NCBI GenBank assembly: GCA_021654635.1
Contig: AP025179.1
Coordinates: 4,030,001-4,094,000 of the forward strand
DNA: 64,000 nucleotides
Direction: 5' to 3'
Source: Mycobacterium kiyosense
Lineage (GTDB): Bacteria; Actinomycetota; Actinomycetes; Mycobacteriales; Mycobacteriaceae
Position numbers and translations under genes: made by a program. The notes below the pieces were generated by a model. The model had not been told where the DNA came from and made no database searches. It saw nothing but the letters and a program-made list of their open reading frames with translations. Positions 43,731-54,212 of this stretch are shown here, one piece after another. The stretch's first letter is position 1, and the number at the start of each line of letters is the position of its first letter.

Positions 43731-44891
43731 TCAGGTGACGCGCCGCAGTGTGTCCGGGGTGAGATCTTTGCGCGCCGGATAGCCGTCGACTGCCATGATC
43801 AGGTCGGCCTCGGCCAGCAGCATGCGCAGCACGTGCACGACGCCGCCCACGCCGCCCAGCGCCAGGCCGTAGGCATAGGGGCGGCCGACACCGACCGCGG
43901 TCGCGCCCAGGGCCAGCGCCTTGACCACGTCGGCGCCGCTGCGGATGCCGGAGTCGAACAGCACCGGCAGCCCGTCGGCCGCCTCCACCACCCCCGGCAG
44001 ACAGTCCAGGGCGGGCAGGCCGCCGTTGGCCTGCCGCCCGCCGTGGGTGGAGCAGTAGATGCCGTCGACGCCGCCGTCTCTGGCGCGCCGGGCGTCGTCG
44101 GGGTGGCAGATGCCCTTGATGAGCAGCGGCAGATCGGTCAGCGAGCGCAGCCAGGGCAGGTCGGCCCAGGTCAACGGGGCACCGAACAGCTGCACCCAGC
44201 GCAGCACGGCGGCCTGCGGGTCTTCTTCAGGCGGTTTGGCAAGGCCTGCCCGGAAGACCGGGTCGCTGGTGTAGTTGCTCAGGCAGTGGCCGCGCAGCTG
44301 CGGGAAGTTGGCGGTGCTCAGGTCACGAGGGCGCCAGCCGGGGATCCAGGTGTCCAGGGTGACGACGATCGCTTTGTAGCCGGCCGCTTCGGCGCGCCCC
44401 ACCAGGCTGGCCGCCAGGTCGCGGTCCTTGGGTGTGTAGAGCTGGAAGAACCCGGGGGTGTCCCCGAATTGCGCGGCGACGTCCTCCAGCGGATCGGCGG
44501 TCAGCGTGGAGACCATCATCGGGACACCGGTACGTGCCGCCGCGCGGGCGGTGGCCAGGTCGCCGTGTCCGTCCTGGGCGCACAGCCCGATCACCCCGAT
44601 CGGGGCCATGAACAGCGGCGAGGGCAGCTTCAGCCCGAACAGCTCCACCGACAGGTCGCGGTCGGCGGCGCCGACGAACATGCGCGGCATCAGGCCCCAG
44701 CGGTCGAAGGCATCGCGGTTGGCCCGCTGGGTGCGTTCGTCACCGGCGCCGCCGACGACGTAAGACCACACCGAGGGCGGCATCGCCGTCGCGGCCCGCG
44801 CCTCCAGCTCCGCGTAGGCCATCGGCAGCTCCGGCGTCACCCCGGATAGGCCCTGCAGGTAGATCTCGAATTGGTAATCCGCGAATGCCAT
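43731..44891 (-). CDS. FMN-dependent alpha-hydroxyacid oxidase, lactate 2-monooxygenase-like
   Basis: 386 aa, TIM-barrel flavoprotein very like M. smegmatis lactate 2-monooxygenase: [52 protein letters not shown] (Tyr), [10 protein letters not shown] (phosphate) and the catalytic segment [11 protein letters not shown]. That segment has Thr where the family has Asn (SNHGGRQ); the catalytic His and Arg remain. It should oxidise L-lactate to acetate, CO2 and water, or a related acid. From memory it is inserted between xerC and the siderophore gene relative to H37Rv. Confidence 0.85.
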   Translation of the reverse strand: MAFADYQFEIYLQGLSGVTPELPMAYAELEARAATAMPPSVWSYVVGGAGDERTQRANRDAFDRWGLMPRMFVGAADRDLSVELFGLKLPSPLFMAPIGVIGLCAQDGHGDLATARAAARTGVPMMVSTLTADPLEDVAAQFGDTPGFFQLYTPKDRDLAASLVGRAEAAGYKAIVVTLDTWIPGWRPRDLSTANFPQLRGHCLSNYTSDPVFRAGLAKPPEEDPQAAVLRWVQLFGAPLTWADLPWLRSLTDLPLLIKGICHPDDARRARDGGVDGIYCSTHGGRQANGGLPALDCLPGVVEAADGLPVLFDSGIRSGADVVKALALGATAVGVGRPYAYGLALGGVGGVVHVLRMLLAEADLIMAVDGYPARKDLTPDTLRRVT

Positions 44892-44938
44892 GCGTTCAGA
44901 ATGGCATTCAGAACGGCGTCGCCGATCTCAGCCCGGCA

Positions 44939-45790
44939 CTACCGGGACCCGGCCTCCTGGTCGGCGAGTTCCTTCTTCCACTGCCGGAACGACTCTTCGG
45001 TGCGGCCGCGGCGCCAGTAACCCGAGATCGACGACGCCCACTGGGCGGGGACGCCGCGCTCCTTGCGGATGTAGGGCCGCAGGTTGTGCATGACGGCCTG
45101 GGCCTCGCCGTGGATGAACACCTGCACCTGGCCGGGTAGCCAGAATGCGGTGGTGACCGCCTCGATCAGCGGCGCGTGATCACCGGCCCGGTCTTCGGGC
45201 ACCAGGTCGGCACGGCCACCCCGGTACACCCAGTTCACCTCGACCGACTCCGGGGCGCGCAGCGGTATCTCGTCCTCGGGTCCGGCGACCTCGATGAACA
45301 CCTTGCCGACCGCGGTGTCGGGCAGTGCCTCGAGGGCCGCTGCGATGGCCGGGATCGCCGACTCGTCGCCGGCCAGCAGGTGCCAGTCGGCGGCCGGGTC
45401 GGGGGTGTAGGCGCCGCCGGGTCCCATCAGGTAGACCGGTTGGCCCGGTTGGGCCGACGCGGCCCACGGGCCGGCCACGCCGTGCTCGCCATGGATGGCG
45501 ATATCCAGGGTGATCTGCCCGGCCTGCTCGTCGACGCGGCGAACGGTCAGGGTGCGCACCGCGGGCCGCTGCTCGGGCGGCAGTTCGGCGAAGCTGTCCA
45601 GCGTCAGCGGCTCCGGCAGCGCCGCGACGTCGATGCCGTCGGCGACGAACACCAACTTGACGTAGGAGTCGGTGAACTTGCTGGGGACGAAGGTGTCGAA
45701 GTTGTCGCTACCCAGCACCACCCTGATCATGTGCGGCGTGAGCTGCTCGGTACCGACCACCTTGAACGCCTGCAGAGGCCGACCTGCCAC
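44939..45790 (-). CDS. siderophore-interacting FAD-binding protein (ViuB-like)
   Basis: 283 aa. N-terminal FAD-binding barrel (HMIRVVLGSDNFDTFVPSKF, VRTLTVRRVDEQAGQITLDI), then the SIP nucleotide domain (WHLLAGDESAIPAIAAALEAL, EVAGPEDEIPL, LPGQVQVFIHGEAQAVMHNL). It reduces ferric siderophore (mycobactin/carboxymycobactin) or a related chelate with NAD(P)H to release iron. Rv2895c-like. No IdeR box was sought systematically. Confidence 0.87.
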   Translation of the reverse strand: MAGRPLQAFKVVGTEQLTPHMIRVVLGSDNFDTFVPSKFTDSYVKLVFVADGIDVAALPEPLTLDSFAELPPEQRPAVRTLTVRRVDEQAGQITLDIAIHGEHGVAGPWAASAQPGQPVYLMGPGGAYTPDPAADWHLLAGDESAIPAIAAALEALPDTAVGKVFIEVAGPEDEIPLRAPESVEVNWVYRGGRADLVPEDRAGDHAPLIEAVTTAFWLPGQVQVFIHGEAQAVMHNLRPYIRKERGVPAQWASSISGYWRRGRTEESFRQWKKELADQEAGSR

Positions 45791-45824
45791 TGAATCCTCC
45801 TGTCAGAACCCCGATCCCACTCGA

Positions 45825-46970
45825 CTATACGAGCCGTGGTCGTTCACTACGGCGTCGAGCGATGCGCCAGCACCCGTCCTCACACTCCACCAGCCCGCCT
45901 ACTTCCAACAACGCCAGCGGCCCCAGCACCTGCTCGGGCGCCAGCCCGGACGCGACGGCGATCTCGTCGACGGTGGCGGCGCCGCGACCCGGCAACGCGT
46001 CATGTACCCGCCGCTCGGCGTCGCCGAGCCCGTCCAGCGCGGTAGCGGGTCGCAGCTCGTCCTCGGCCAGTTCGCCGATGTGCCCGACGAGTTCGACGAC
46101 GTCGTCGGCACGCGTGACCAATTCGGCGCCGTCGCGCAGCAGCACGTGACACCCCGCCGACGCCGACGAGGTCACCGGTCCGGGCACCGCGGCCACCACC
46201 CGGCCCAGTGCCCGCGCCCAGGCCGCGGTGTTGGCGGCGCCGCTGCGCAGGCCCGCCTCGACCACCACCACCGCGCCGGCCACCGCGGCCACCAGCCGGT
46301 TGCGGGTCAGAAACCGGTGCCGGGCCGGCCGCACCCCCGGCGGATATTCGGTGACCAAAAGGCCGGTCCGGCCGATTCGGTGCAGCAACGAGGAATGCCC
46401 GGCCGGGTAGGGGACGTCGATTCCGCCGGCCAGCACCGCCATGGTGGTCCCGTCCGCCGCCAGCGTCGCCCGATGTGCCGCGCCGTCGATGCCGAAGGCC
46501 CCGCCGGAGACCACCGCGACGTCACGTTCGGCCAGCCCCGCCGCCAGGTCCGCCGCGACGTGCTCGCCGTAGCTGGTGGCGGCCCGGGTGCCGACGATGG
46601 CAGCCGACCGGTAGGACACCTCGTCCAGCCTGGCCGGGCCCAGCGCCCACAACACCGGCGGCGGCCCGCCGCGCGGGCGCACCGCGGTGTTGCCGAAAGC
46701 GGCGAAGGCCAGCACCGGCCACTCCGCGTCGTCGGGGGTGATCAATCTCCCGCCACGGCTGTCCAGGAGCCGCAGATCGGCCTCGGCCTGCTCGATGCGG
46801 CGGCGCGCCTCGGTGTGGCGGGCCAGATCGTCGTCGACCGCACCGCCCCGGATGCGGTCGGCGGCCTCCTGCGGCCCCACCGCGTCCACCAGCGCGGCCA
46901 GTTCCGCGCAGGGCGGCTCGGCTACCCGCGACAGGTAGGCCCACGCCAGTCGCCGGTCGGCGGCGCTCAT
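45825..46970 (-). CDS. dprA: DNA-processing protein DprA
   Basis: 381 aa from ATG at 46970 (MSAADRRLAWAYLSRVAEPP) overlapping the comM stop (ATGA). Rossmann-like core: AAIVGTRAATSYGEHVAADL, VVSGGAFGIDGAAHRATLA, LAGGIDVPYPAGHSSLLHRI, FLTRNRLVAAVAGAVVVVEAG, with a C-terminal winged-helix domain. It loads RecA on single-stranded DNA in transformation and recombination; natural competence is not established in mycobacteria. Part of the yraN-comM-dprA operon (Rv2896c-2898c). The longer frame to 48590 is an artefact of the comM indel. Confidence 0.93.
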   Translation of the reverse strand: MSAADRRLAWAYLSRVAEPPCAELAALVDAVGPQEAADRIRGGAVDDDLARHTEARRRIEQAEADLRLLDSRGGRLITPDDAEWPVLAFAAFGNTAVRPRGGPPPVLWALGPARLDEVSYRSAAIVGTRAATSYGEHVAADLAAGLAERDVAVVSGGAFGIDGAAHRATLAADGTTMAVLAGGIDVPYPAGHSSLLHRIGRTGLLVTEYPPGVRPARHRFLTRNRLVAAVAGAVVVVEAGLRSGAANTAAWARALGRVVAAVPGPVTSSASAGCHVLLRDGAELVTRADDVVELVGHIGELAEDELRPATALDGLGDAERRVHDALPGRGAATVDEIAVASGLAPEQVLGPLALLEVGGLVECEDGCWRIARRRSERPRLV

Positions 46971-48479
46971 CGTGCCGCTCCCGACTGCCGAAAGCTCAGT
47001 GCCGCAGCGACTTCCGCGACCCCTGGGGAGGTGCGGCCGGCCAGGTCGCTCACCGTCCAGGCGACCCGCAGCGTGCGATCGAGCCCGCGGATGCTGAGGA
47101 TGCCGCGCTCCACGGCTTTGCGCAGCGGTTCCATCGCGGCGGCGCCGAGGCGGAACCTGCGCCGCAACAGGGCGCCGCTGACTTCGCCGTTGGTGCTGAA
47201 GCCGTACGGTCCCCAGCGTTGGGCCGCGGCCTGCCGGGCCTGGGCCACCCGGTGGCGCACCTGCGCGGTGGACTCGCCGTCCGCCACCGCGAACGCACCG
47301 GCCCGCACCACGTGCATCTGCACCCGTAGGTCGACCCGGTCCAGCAGCGGACCCGACAGCTTGCTCAGGTAGCGCCGCCGCACCGCGGCGGGACACGCAC
47401 AATCCTGCGGGTCGGCCGGGGCACACGGACACAGGTTCGCCGCCATCACCAGCTGGAACCGGGCCGGGTAACACGCCACCCCGTCGCGGCGGGCCAGGCG
47501 GATCTCGCCGTCCTCCAGGGTGGTGCGCAGCGCATCCAGCGTGTGCCCGCCGATTTCGGCGCATTCGTCGAGGAACAGCACCCCCGCGGTGGGCCCGGCT
47601 GACCGCGCCGGGGCGGGCGATACCCGTCCCGCCGCCGATCAGTGCGGCCACGCTGGAGCTGTGGTGCGGCGCCACGAACGGCGGGCGGGTGATCAGCGGC
47701 GTGTCTGCGGACAGCAGACCCGCCACCGAATGGACCGCGGTGACCTCCAGCGCCTCGCTGTGCGTCAGCGGCGGCAGCAACCCCGGAAGACGTTGCGCCA
47801 GCATGGTTTTGCCGACCCCAGGCGGCCCGGTCAGCAACAGGTGGTGTGCCCCGGCCGCGGCGACCTCGACGGCGTAGCGGGCCTGCGACTGCCCGACGAT
47901 GTCGGCCATGTCCACCACCGGCTCGGCCACGGCGTCCGCGGTAGGGCCCGGCTCGTCCAGCCGGACGGAGCCGTCCAGCCAGTTCCGCAGCTGCCCCAGG
48001 GTGCGCACACCGGCGACGTCGATGCCGTCGACCAGACCGGCCTCGGCGAGGTTGGCGGTCGGGACGACGACCAGGGGCCACCCCTCACGCTTGGCCGCCA
48101 GCACCGCGGGCAGCACCCCGCGCACCGGCCGCACCCGCCCGTCCAGGGACAACTCCCCCAACAGGACGGTCTTTTCCAACCGGTGCCAGGGCTTCTTGCG
48201 CTGCGCCGAGAGCACCGCGGCCGCCAGCGCGATGTCGTAGACCGACCCGACCTTCGGCAGCGTGGCCGGAGACAGCGCCAGGGTCAGCCGCGACATCGGC
48301 CAGCTGTCGCCGCTGTTGGTGACGGCGGCGCGGACCCGGTCGCGCGACTCCTGCAGCGCCGCGTCGGGCAGACCCACCAGATGCACTCCGGGCAGCCCCG
48401 AGGTGATGTCCGCTTCGATCTCCACGAGGTGCCCGTCGAGTCCCTGGATGGCCACCGAGAACGCACGCCCGAGCGCCAT
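46967..48479 (-). pseudogene. comM: ComM/YifB-type Mg-chelatase-like AAA+ ATPase, frameshifted
   Basis: Start ATG at 48479, sharing its last base with the yraN stop region. The N-terminal part (MALGRAFSVAIQGLDGHLVE; Walker A LLLTGPPGVGKTMLAQRLPG; PPFVAPHHSSSVAALIGGG) reads to SRAHRG, then shifts at the C5 run 47581-47585 (G5 on the coding strand). The other frame continues VLFLDECAEIGGHTLDAL (Walker B), AANLCPCAPADPQDCACP and the C-terminal zinc and sensor region. Corrected length is 503 aa, that of Rv2897c. It is a hexameric branch-migration helicase in transformation/recombination. The damage is probably sequencing error. Confidence 0.83.
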
Positions 48480-48847
48480 CAGCCGACGCTCTTGAGGTGG
48501 GTGAGTTCGGGGACCGGGCGCCGCCCGATCCGCACCCCGATCACGTCGATGCGCAGTGCCGCCCAGCTTTCGTCCTGACCGGCCAGCCACAGCCCGGCCA
48601 GCCGGCGCAGCCGACGCACCTTCGCCTCGGTAACGGCCTGCTCCACGCCGCCGAAGCCGTCGCCGGTGCGTGTCTTGACCTCCACGAAAATCGCAGTGCG
48701 ACTTGATGTGTCGCAGGCGATCACATCGAGTTCACCGTAGCGGCAGCGCCAGTTGCGGTGCAGGATCGCCAAGCCGAGCGAGCTCAGATGGTCAACAGCC
48801 AGTTGTTCGCCCAGCGCCCCCAGCTGGGCCCGCGTCAACGTCGTCAT
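48479..48847 (-). CDS. UPF0102/YraN-type endonuclease-like protein
   Basis: 122 aa. Restriction-endonuclease-like fold: RNWRCRYGELDVIACD (Glu-Leu-Asp) and AIFVEVKTRTG (ExK), the PD-(D/E)xK catalytic motif. It is the first gene of the set with comM and dprA, consistent with a role in DNA processing, though the substrate is unknown. Rv2898c orthologue. 111 nt downstream of fdhD. Confidence 0.88.
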   Translation of the reverse strand: MTTLTRAQLGALGEQLAVDHLSSLGLAILHRNWRCRYGELDVIACDTSSRTAIFVEVKTRTGDGFGGVEQAVTEAKVRRLRRLAGLWLAGQDESWAALRIDVIGVRIGRRPVPELTHLKSVG

Positions 48848-48958
48848 GCAGCCAAGCTGCCAGCCCGCCCCGACACCGGCGGCGCGGCTGCGCCCCGAAT
48901 GGCCTGGCCGGCGGTTGGTTATCCCCAGTCAATGCTTCATCCACAGGCCCGCGGCGGG

Positions 48959-49783
48959 TCAGCGCGTGACCCGGTCCACGCGGGCGTAGACGTTCATCGA
49001 GTCCTCGCGCAGGAACCCCACCAGGGTGATCCCCGACTCCTCGGCCAGCGACACGGCCAGCGACGACGGCGCCGACACGGCGGCCAGCACCGGGATCCCG
49101 GCCATCAACGCCTTCTGGGTCAGCTCGAACGAGGCCCGACCGCTGACCAGCAGCACCGAGCCGGTCAGCGGAACCTGCTCGTGTTCCAGCGCCCAGCCGA
49201 TCACCTTGTCGACCGCGTTGTGCCGACCGATGTCCTCGCGCACGGCCAGCATGGTCCCGTCCGCTCCGAACAACCCGGCCGCGTGCAACCCGCCGGTAGC
49301 CGCGAAAACCTTTTGCGCGCTCCGCATTTGGTCCGGCAGCGCTTGCAGGACGGCGACGCCCACGGTGACCGGGTCGTCGCCGGGCGCGTAGAGACTGAGC
49401 AGCCGGACCGCGTCCAGCGACGCCTTGCCGCAGACCCCGCACGACGACGTGGTGTAGAAGTTGCGGGTCACATCCAGACTCGGCGGCGCGACGCCGGGCG
49501 CCAACGTCACGTCGAGCACGTTGTAGTTGTTGACCCCGTCGGTGTCGCGGCCCTCGCAGTAGCGAATGGTCTGCACGTCGGCCCGCCGGACGATGACCCC
49601 CTCGGTGAGCAGAAACCCTTGCGCCAGTTCGATATCCGAGCCCGGCGTTCGCATGGTCACCATGACCGGCGCACCGTTGACCCGGATTTCCAGCGGCTCC
49701 TCGACGGCCAGGGCCTCGGGCCGGTCGCCGGCGTGGTCGGCGGCCAGATGCCGGACCCGGCGGCGCGCCGTTACGTGCCCCAC
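48959..49783 (-). CDS. fdhD: formate dehydrogenase accessory sulfurtransferase FdhD
   Basis: 274 aa. FdhD signature [20 protein letters not shown] (CxxC) and [41 protein letters not shown]. It transfers sulfur from cysteine desulfurase to the molybdenum/tungsten centre of formate dehydrogenase. In H37Rv fdhF follows; here no formate dehydrogenase catalytic gene is in the window, so its client must lie elsewhere. Rv2899c orthologue. The next gene upstream is an unrelated epimerase. Confidence 0.94.
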   Translation of the reverse strand: MGHVTARRRVRHLAADHAGDRPEALAVEEPLEIRVNGAPVMVTMRTPGSDIELAQGFLLTEGVIVRRADVQTIRYCEGRDTDGVNNYNVLDVTLAPGVAPPSLDVTRNFYTTSSCGVCGKASLDAVRLLSLYAPGDDPVTVGVAVLQALPDQMRSAQKVFAATGGLHAAGLFGADGTMLAVREDIGRHNAVDKVIGWALEHEQVPLTGSVLLVSGRASFELTQKALMAGIPVLAAVSAPSSLAVSLAEESGITLVGFLREDSMNVYARVDRVTR

Positions 49784-49817
49784 AGGAGCCGTTCGGCTGG
49801 CGCGGTTATCACGGCCG

Positions 49818-50828
49818 TCAGATTACCGGGCGTGGCGGCACACCCCCGGCCGCCAGCGCCGCCAGGGTCTCCGCGGAGGTGTATGTCGGACGCCAGCCCA
49901 GGTGCCGCTTGGCCCGGGTGGTGTCCACCACCACCGAAGTCCGGGTGACGTGCAGCCAGTGCAGCAGGGACGGCACGTACGGCAGATGCGCGATGGCCGA
50001 GGCAGCCGTGGCGGCGGCCGCGGGCATCCTGACCGGCCGCCCGCCCAGCGCCACCGCGACGTCGCTGACCGTCACCACCCCGTTGCCGGCGATGTTGTAA
50101 GCCCCGGGCGGTGCGGGACTGACCGCGGCCAGCGCAATGGCCGAGGCGACATCGTCGTGATGCACCAGTTGCAGCGGAAGTCCCGAATCGCACACCACCG
50201 GCTTGAGCGCAGGCACCAGCCGCGACACCGCGCGCAGCGGGGCGGGCAGCTGGTTCCAGGGCATCGCCGCGGCCAGCGCCGGAGCGGCCGGACCGGCGAC
50301 GATACACGGGCGCAGCACGAACACCTGCAGCCCGGACCCGGCAGTCACCTCGGCGAGCACCGCCTCCGACAACGACTTCTGCGTCGAATAATGGTGGCCG
50401 CCGGAACCGCGCGCCGGCACGTCCTCGGTCAGCAGCGCGGGGTTGCCCGCGCGGTAGCCGTAGGCATCGGCCGAAGAGACGTAGACCAGCCGACGCGCAC
50501 GCTCCGAGGATGCCGCCGCGGCGACCGCGGCCTCAAAGACGTTGCGGGTCCCCTGCAGGTTGGCCCGTTCGCTGTCCTCGGGCGAATCGGCATGGGTAAA
50601 GGCCAGGTGGATCACCACGTCGGCGTGAGCCACCAAACCCTCGACCGTGCCGCGGTCCAGGATGTCGCCGCGCCGATACACCGTTTTGGCCCAACCCTGT
50701 CGCAGCGGATCGAACGGCCGCCGGGCCATCCCGAGAATCCGCTCGACGGCCGGTTCGCGTTCCAGGGCGGTGACGGCCGAGATCCCGATCTCGCCCGTCG
50801 GCCCGGTGACCGCGACAGTTAGCCCCAC
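49818..50828 (-). CDS. NAD-dependent epimerase/dehydratase family protein
   Basis: 336 aa extended SDR: N-terminal [19 protein letters not shown] (GxxGxxG), [33 protein letters not shown], and catalytic [14 protein letters not shown] (YxxxK). It acts on a sugar nucleotide, sterol or lipid; the substrate is not evident. Divergent from the WS/DGAT gene across 136 bp. Mycobacterial genomes encode many such enzymes next to lipid genes. Confidence 0.82.
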   Translation of the reverse strand: MGLTVAVTGPTGEIGISAVTALEREPAVERILGMARRPFDPLRQGWAKTVYRRGDILDRGTVEGLVAHADVVIHLAFTHADSPEDSERANLQGTRNVFEAAVAAAASSERARRLVYVSSADAYGYRAGNPALLTEDVPARGSGGHHYSTQKSLSEAVLAEVTAGSGLQVFVLRPCIVAGPAAPALAAAMPWNQLPAPLRAVSRLVPALKPVVCDSGLPLQLVHHDDVASAIALAAVSPAPPGAYNIAGNGVVTVSDVAVALGGRPVRMPAAAATAASAIAHLPYVPSLLHWLHVTRTSVVVDTTRAKRHLGWRPTYTSAETLAALAAGGVPPRPVI

Positions 50829-50964
50829 CCCCGGTCAGCTTCCCGACGCCGGCGACTACCAAACGCTTCGACGAGATAAGTCACCAAATGTGTGCGAGAC
50901 GCCACAGTTGGCTATTACTACCGCGGCCATTTGCGGGTCTGATTTCGGGCAGAGGGGTAAGTAC

Positions 50965-52320
50965 ATGAAGTTGATCGCGCCTGCCGACTCGATGTTTCTG
51001 CTAGGTGAATCCCGTGAGCACCCGATGCACGTGGGCAGCTTGCAACTGTTCCAGCCACCCGAGGGCGCCGACGAGGACTTCGTGACCGAGGCGTACGAGT
51101 CGATGCTCAGCCGTACCGACATCCAGCCGACGTTCCGCAAGCACCCGGCGTTCGTGGGTCCGGTGACCAACCTCGCCTGGGCGATCGACCGTGACGTCGA
51201 ACTGGATTATCACTTCCGCCGGTCGGCGCTGCCACGCCCGGGCCGGGTGCGTGAGCTGCTCGAAGTCTGCTCACGCTGGCATGGCAGCCTCCTTGACCGG
51301 CACCGCCCGCTGTGGGAAGCGCACCTGGTGGAGGGCCTCAGCGACGGGCGCTACGCGGTCTACACCAAGTTTCACCACTCGCTGATGGATGGTGTCTCCG
51401 CGATGCGCCTGATGCAGCGCGCGTTCACCGCCGACCCGAACGACGACGAAATCCGGGTGCCGTGGGAGCTCAAACCGCGGCACAAGCCGGACCGGGATGG
51501 CGACTCCTCGGCGCTGCGGTCGCTGACCAGCGCGCTCGGGTCGGCGGCGGGCTTGGCTCCGTCGACGTTGTCCTTGGCACGCGCGGCGCTGCTCGAACAA
51601 CAGCTCACCTTCCCGTTCCGGGCGCCCAAGTCCATGTTCAATGTCCGGATCGGCGGGGCCAGGCGCATAGCGGCGCAGTCGTGGCCGCTGGAACGCATCT
51701 TCGAGGTGAAGAAGGCCGCGGACGTCAGCTTCAACGACGTCGTGCTGGCGATGTCCGCGGGCGCATTGCGCACCTACCTGATTGAGCAGAACGCGCTGCC
51801 GGACGCGCCGCTGATCGCGATGGTTCCGGTGAGTCTGCGCAAAGAGGGCACCGAAGGCAGCGGCAACTCGGTGGGGACCGTGTTGTGCAACCTCAACACC
51901 GACGTCGAGGACGCGGGCCAGCGTCTTCGCGGGATCAACTCGTCGATGACCGAACAGAAGCAGTTGTTCAACCAACTCCCGCAGGTTCAGCAGCTGGCGT
52001 TGTCCGCTTTCCTGACCGGCGGGCTGTTCCTGGGGCTGATCCCGGGATTCATCCGCACCGCGCCGCCACCGTTCAACATCGTGATCTCCAACGTGCCGGG
52101 ATCCAAAGAGAAAATGTATTGGCGGGGCGCGCAGATGGTCGGCAACTACCCGTTGTCGATCACCCTGGACGGGCAGGCGATGAACATCACGGTGACCAAC
52201 AACGCCGATAATCTCGATTTCGGCTTGGTCGGGGCCCGGGGAAGCGTGCCCCACCTGCAACGCATGCTCAGCCATCTGGACACGTCGCTGAAAGATCTCG
52301 AACGCGCCGTCGGTGTGTGA
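50965..52320 (+). CDS. wax ester synthase/diacylglycerol acyltransferase (WS/DGAT family)
   Basis: 451 aa from ATG at 50965. N-terminal acyltransferase motif TKFHHSLMDGVSAMRLMQR (HHxxxDG), then FNDVVLAMSAGALRTYL, MVPVSLRKEG, and C-terminal FNIVISNVPGSKEKMYWRGA and LSITLDGQAMNITVTNNAD. These enzymes make triacylglycerol or wax esters for storage in dormancy. Rv-type tgs relative. Membrane-associated; about 130 bp of sequence before the ATG could carry promoter elements. It overlaps the following frame only in the spurious long start. Confidence 0.92.
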   Translation: MKLIAPADSMFLLGESREHPMHVGSLQLFQPPEGADEDFVTEAYESMLSRTDIQPTFRKHPAFVGPVTNLAWAIDRDVELDYHFRRSALPRPGRVRELLEVCSRWHGSLLDRHRPLWEAHLVEGLSDGRYAVYTKFHHSLMDGVSAMRLMQRAFTADPNDDEIRVPWELKPRHKPDRDGDSSALRSLTSALGSAAGLAPSTLSLARAALLEQQLTFPFRAPKSMFNVRIGGARRIAAQSWPLERIFEVKKAADVSFNDVVLAMSAGALRTYLIEQNALPDAPLIAMVPVSLRKEGTEGSGNSVGTVLCNLNTDVEDAGQRLRGINSSMTEQKQLFNQLPQVQQLALSAFLTGGLFLGLIPGFIRTAPPPFNIVISNVPGSKEKMYWRGAQMVGNYPLSITLDGQAMNITVTNNADNLDFGLVGARGSVPHLQRMLSHLDTSLKDLERAVGV

Positions 52321-52379
52321 CCGCGATGACGGCCGGACTAAGGTACGGCCAGAACGCAGCGCCGAAGGGAGGCAACGAC

Positions 52380-53123
52380 GTGGCCAACGAACCCGAGAAC
52401 CCGTCTCCGGGCCCACTCACCGCCGATCCGGCGACGGTGTTCGCCGCCCTGGCCGAGATCATCTACCAGGGCTCGGACGCCAACCAGATGTACGCCGCGA
52501 TCTGTGTGGCCGCGACCCTGGTGGTCCCGGGGTGTGATCACGCCAGCCTGATGATCAAACGCGGTGACCGGTATGTCACCGTGGGTGCCAGCAGTAGCCT
52601 GGCCCACCGCGTCGACGAGCTGGAACGTCGCGCCGGCGACGGCCCGTGCATCGACGCAATCGAGGAAGAGACGCCCCAGATCGAATCCGACCTGCGCACC
52701 CCGACGCAGTGGCCGAAGTTCGCCGCCAAGCTGCTCGCCGACACCCCGGTGCGCGGGGCGATGGGGTTCCGGCTGCTGATCGACAAACGCAAGGGCGCCG
52801 CGCTGAACCTGTTCAGCGAGCAACCCAACGTGTTCGACTCCGAATCCGCAGGGCGGGCGGCGGTGCTGGCGTCCTTCGCCAGCGTGGCCATCAACGCGAT
52901 CGCGCACGGCGAGGACGCATCCAGCCTGCGGCGGGGGCTGTTGAGCAACCGCGAGATCGGCAAAGCGGTCGGCATGCTGATGATGCTGCACGAGATGACC
53001 GAGGACGAGGCGTTCGATCTGCTGCGGCGCCACTCGCAGAGCCTCAACATCAAGCTCGCCGACGTGGCCCGCCGCGTCATCGACACCAGGGGCGTGCTGG
53101 AAACCTCCGAGGAGAGTTCCTAG
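52380..53123 (+). CDS. GAF-ANTAR RNA-binding transcription antitermination regulator
   Basis: 247 aa from GTG at 52380, which has GGGAGG seven bases upstream; the earlier start at 52317 lacks this and overlaps the acyltransferase gene. A GAF domain (about 25-175; MYAAICVAATLVVPGCDHASL, GASSSLAHRVDELERRAGDG) senses an unknown ligand. The ANTAR domain follows (NREIGKAVGMLMMLHEMTED, EAFDLLRRHSQSLN). ANTAR proteins bind paired RNA hexaloops and prevent termination. Its position after the WS/DGAT gene suggests it may be co-transcribed; targets unknown. Confidence 0.85.
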   Translation: MANEPENPSPGPLTADPATVFAALAEIIYQGSDANQMYAAICVAATLVVPGCDHASLMIKRGDRYVTVGASSSLAHRVDELERRAGDGPCIDAIEEETPQIESDLRTPTQWPKFAAKLLADTPVRGAMGFRLLIDKRKGAALNLFSEQPNVFDSESAGRAAVLASFASVAINAIAHGEDASSLRRGLLSNREIGKAVGMLMMLHEMTEDEAFDLLRRHSQSLNIKLADVARRVIDTRGVLETSEESS

Positions 53124-53135
53124 CCGACGCGGCGG

Positions 53136-53441
53136 CTACTCGGGCAGCCGCAGTTCGGGCTTCTCCACTTCCTCGATGTTGACGTCCTTGAACGTCACCA
53201 CCCGCACCTGCTTGACGAACCGGGCCGGACGGTACATGTCCCACACCCAGGCATCGGCCAGGCGCAGCTCGAAGTACACCTCGCCGTCGGCGTTGCGGGG
53301 CACCATCTCGACGCTGTTGGCCAGGTAGAACCGGCGCTCGGTTTCCACGACGTAGCTGAACTGACCGACGATGTCTTTGTATTCGCGGTACAGCGAGAGC
53401 TCCATCTCGGTTTCGTACTTCTCGAGATCCTCAGCGCTCAT
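53136..53441 (-). CDS. DUF2469 family protein
   Basis: 101 aa. [40 protein letters not shown] and [20 protein letters not shown] are the conserved blocks of the Rv2901c family, found throughout actinobacteria beside rnhB. It is soluble, with no catalytic motif. Its start overlaps the rnhB stop by 4 nt, so the two are translated together. Function unknown. Confidence 0.9.
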   Translation of the reverse strand: MSAEDLEKYETEMELSLYREYKDIVGQFSYVVETERRFYLANSVEMVPRNADGEVYFELRLADAWVWDMYRPARFVKQVRVVTFKDVNIEEVEKPELRLPE

Positions 53442-54199
53442 CTGCTCAGACGTCCTTCATCCTCGAACCTTTGCCCCATCTTTCCGCACTCGTAATCGAC
53501 GCGCGCGCCCGGACCTCCGGACCCGACCAGCGTCCCGTTCGCCAGCCTCCGCACGTTGATGAACGAGTAGCGGTGCTGCGGGCACGGACCCAACTCGGCC
53601 AGGGCGCGGCTGTGTGCGGGCGTGCTGTATCCCTTGTGCTCGGCGAAGCCGTAGCCGGGATGCTCGGCGTCCATGGCGACCATCAACCGGTCCCGGCTGA
53701 CCTTGGCCAGCACACTGGCCGCGGCGATACAGGCCGCCGCGGCGTCGCCACTGATCACCGGCAGGGACGGGACCGCCAGGCCGGGCACCCGGAATCCGTC
53801 GCTCAGCACATATCCGGGCCGCACCGACAGGCCGGCCACCGCGCGCCGCATGCCCTCGATGTTGGCCACGTGCACGCCACGGCGATCCACCTCGGTCGAG
53901 GAGATGAACACCACGTGGTAGGCCAGCGCGTAGCGACGGATCACCGGGAACAACTGTTCCCGCACCTTCTCCGTCAACTTCTTCGAATCATCAAGGGCGG
54001 CAAGGCTTTCCAACCGGCCCGGGCCGAGCACGCAGGCCGCCACCACCAGTGGCCCGGCGCACGCGCCGCGGCCCACCTCGTCCACCCCGGCCACCGGGCC
54101 CAGGCCGTTGCGGTACAGGGCGGACTCCAGCGTGCGCAGACCGGCGGACTTGCGGATCACCGTGCGCGGCGGCCAGGACCGGTTCGCAGCCCGGTTCAT
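53438..54199 (-). CDS. rnhB: ribonuclease HII
   Basis: 253 aa. Catalytic carboxylates are in [18 protein letters not shown] (Asp-Glu-Val), [14 protein letters not shown], and [16 protein letters not shown] plus [14 protein letters not shown]. It removes RNA from RNA-DNA hybrids and misincorporated ribonucleotides. An N-terminal extension of about 35 residues is longer than in E. coli. Between lepB (13 nt upstream) and DUF2469 in a probable rplS-lepB-rnhB operon. Complete. Confidence 0.95.
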   Translation of the reverse strand: MNRAANRSWPPRTVIRKSAGLRTLESALYRNGLGPVAGVDEVGRGACAGPLVVAACVLGPGRLESLAALDDSKKLTEKVREQLFPVIRRYALAYHVVFISSTEVDRRGVHVANIEGMRRAVAGLSVRPGYVLSDGFRVPGLAVPSLPVISGDAAAACIAAASVLAKVSRDRLMVAMDAEHPGYGFAEHKGYSTPAHSRALAELGPCPQHRYSFINVRRLANGTLVGSGGPGARVDYECGKMGQRFEDEGRLSR

Positions 54200-54212
54200 A
54201 TCGAGGCCACGA

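Noticed and set aside
45825..48590. Single 921-aa ComM-DprA fusion
   Set aside because: The middle third is low-quality sequence; true ComM C-terminus is in the neighbouring frame and DprA has its own ATG at 46970.
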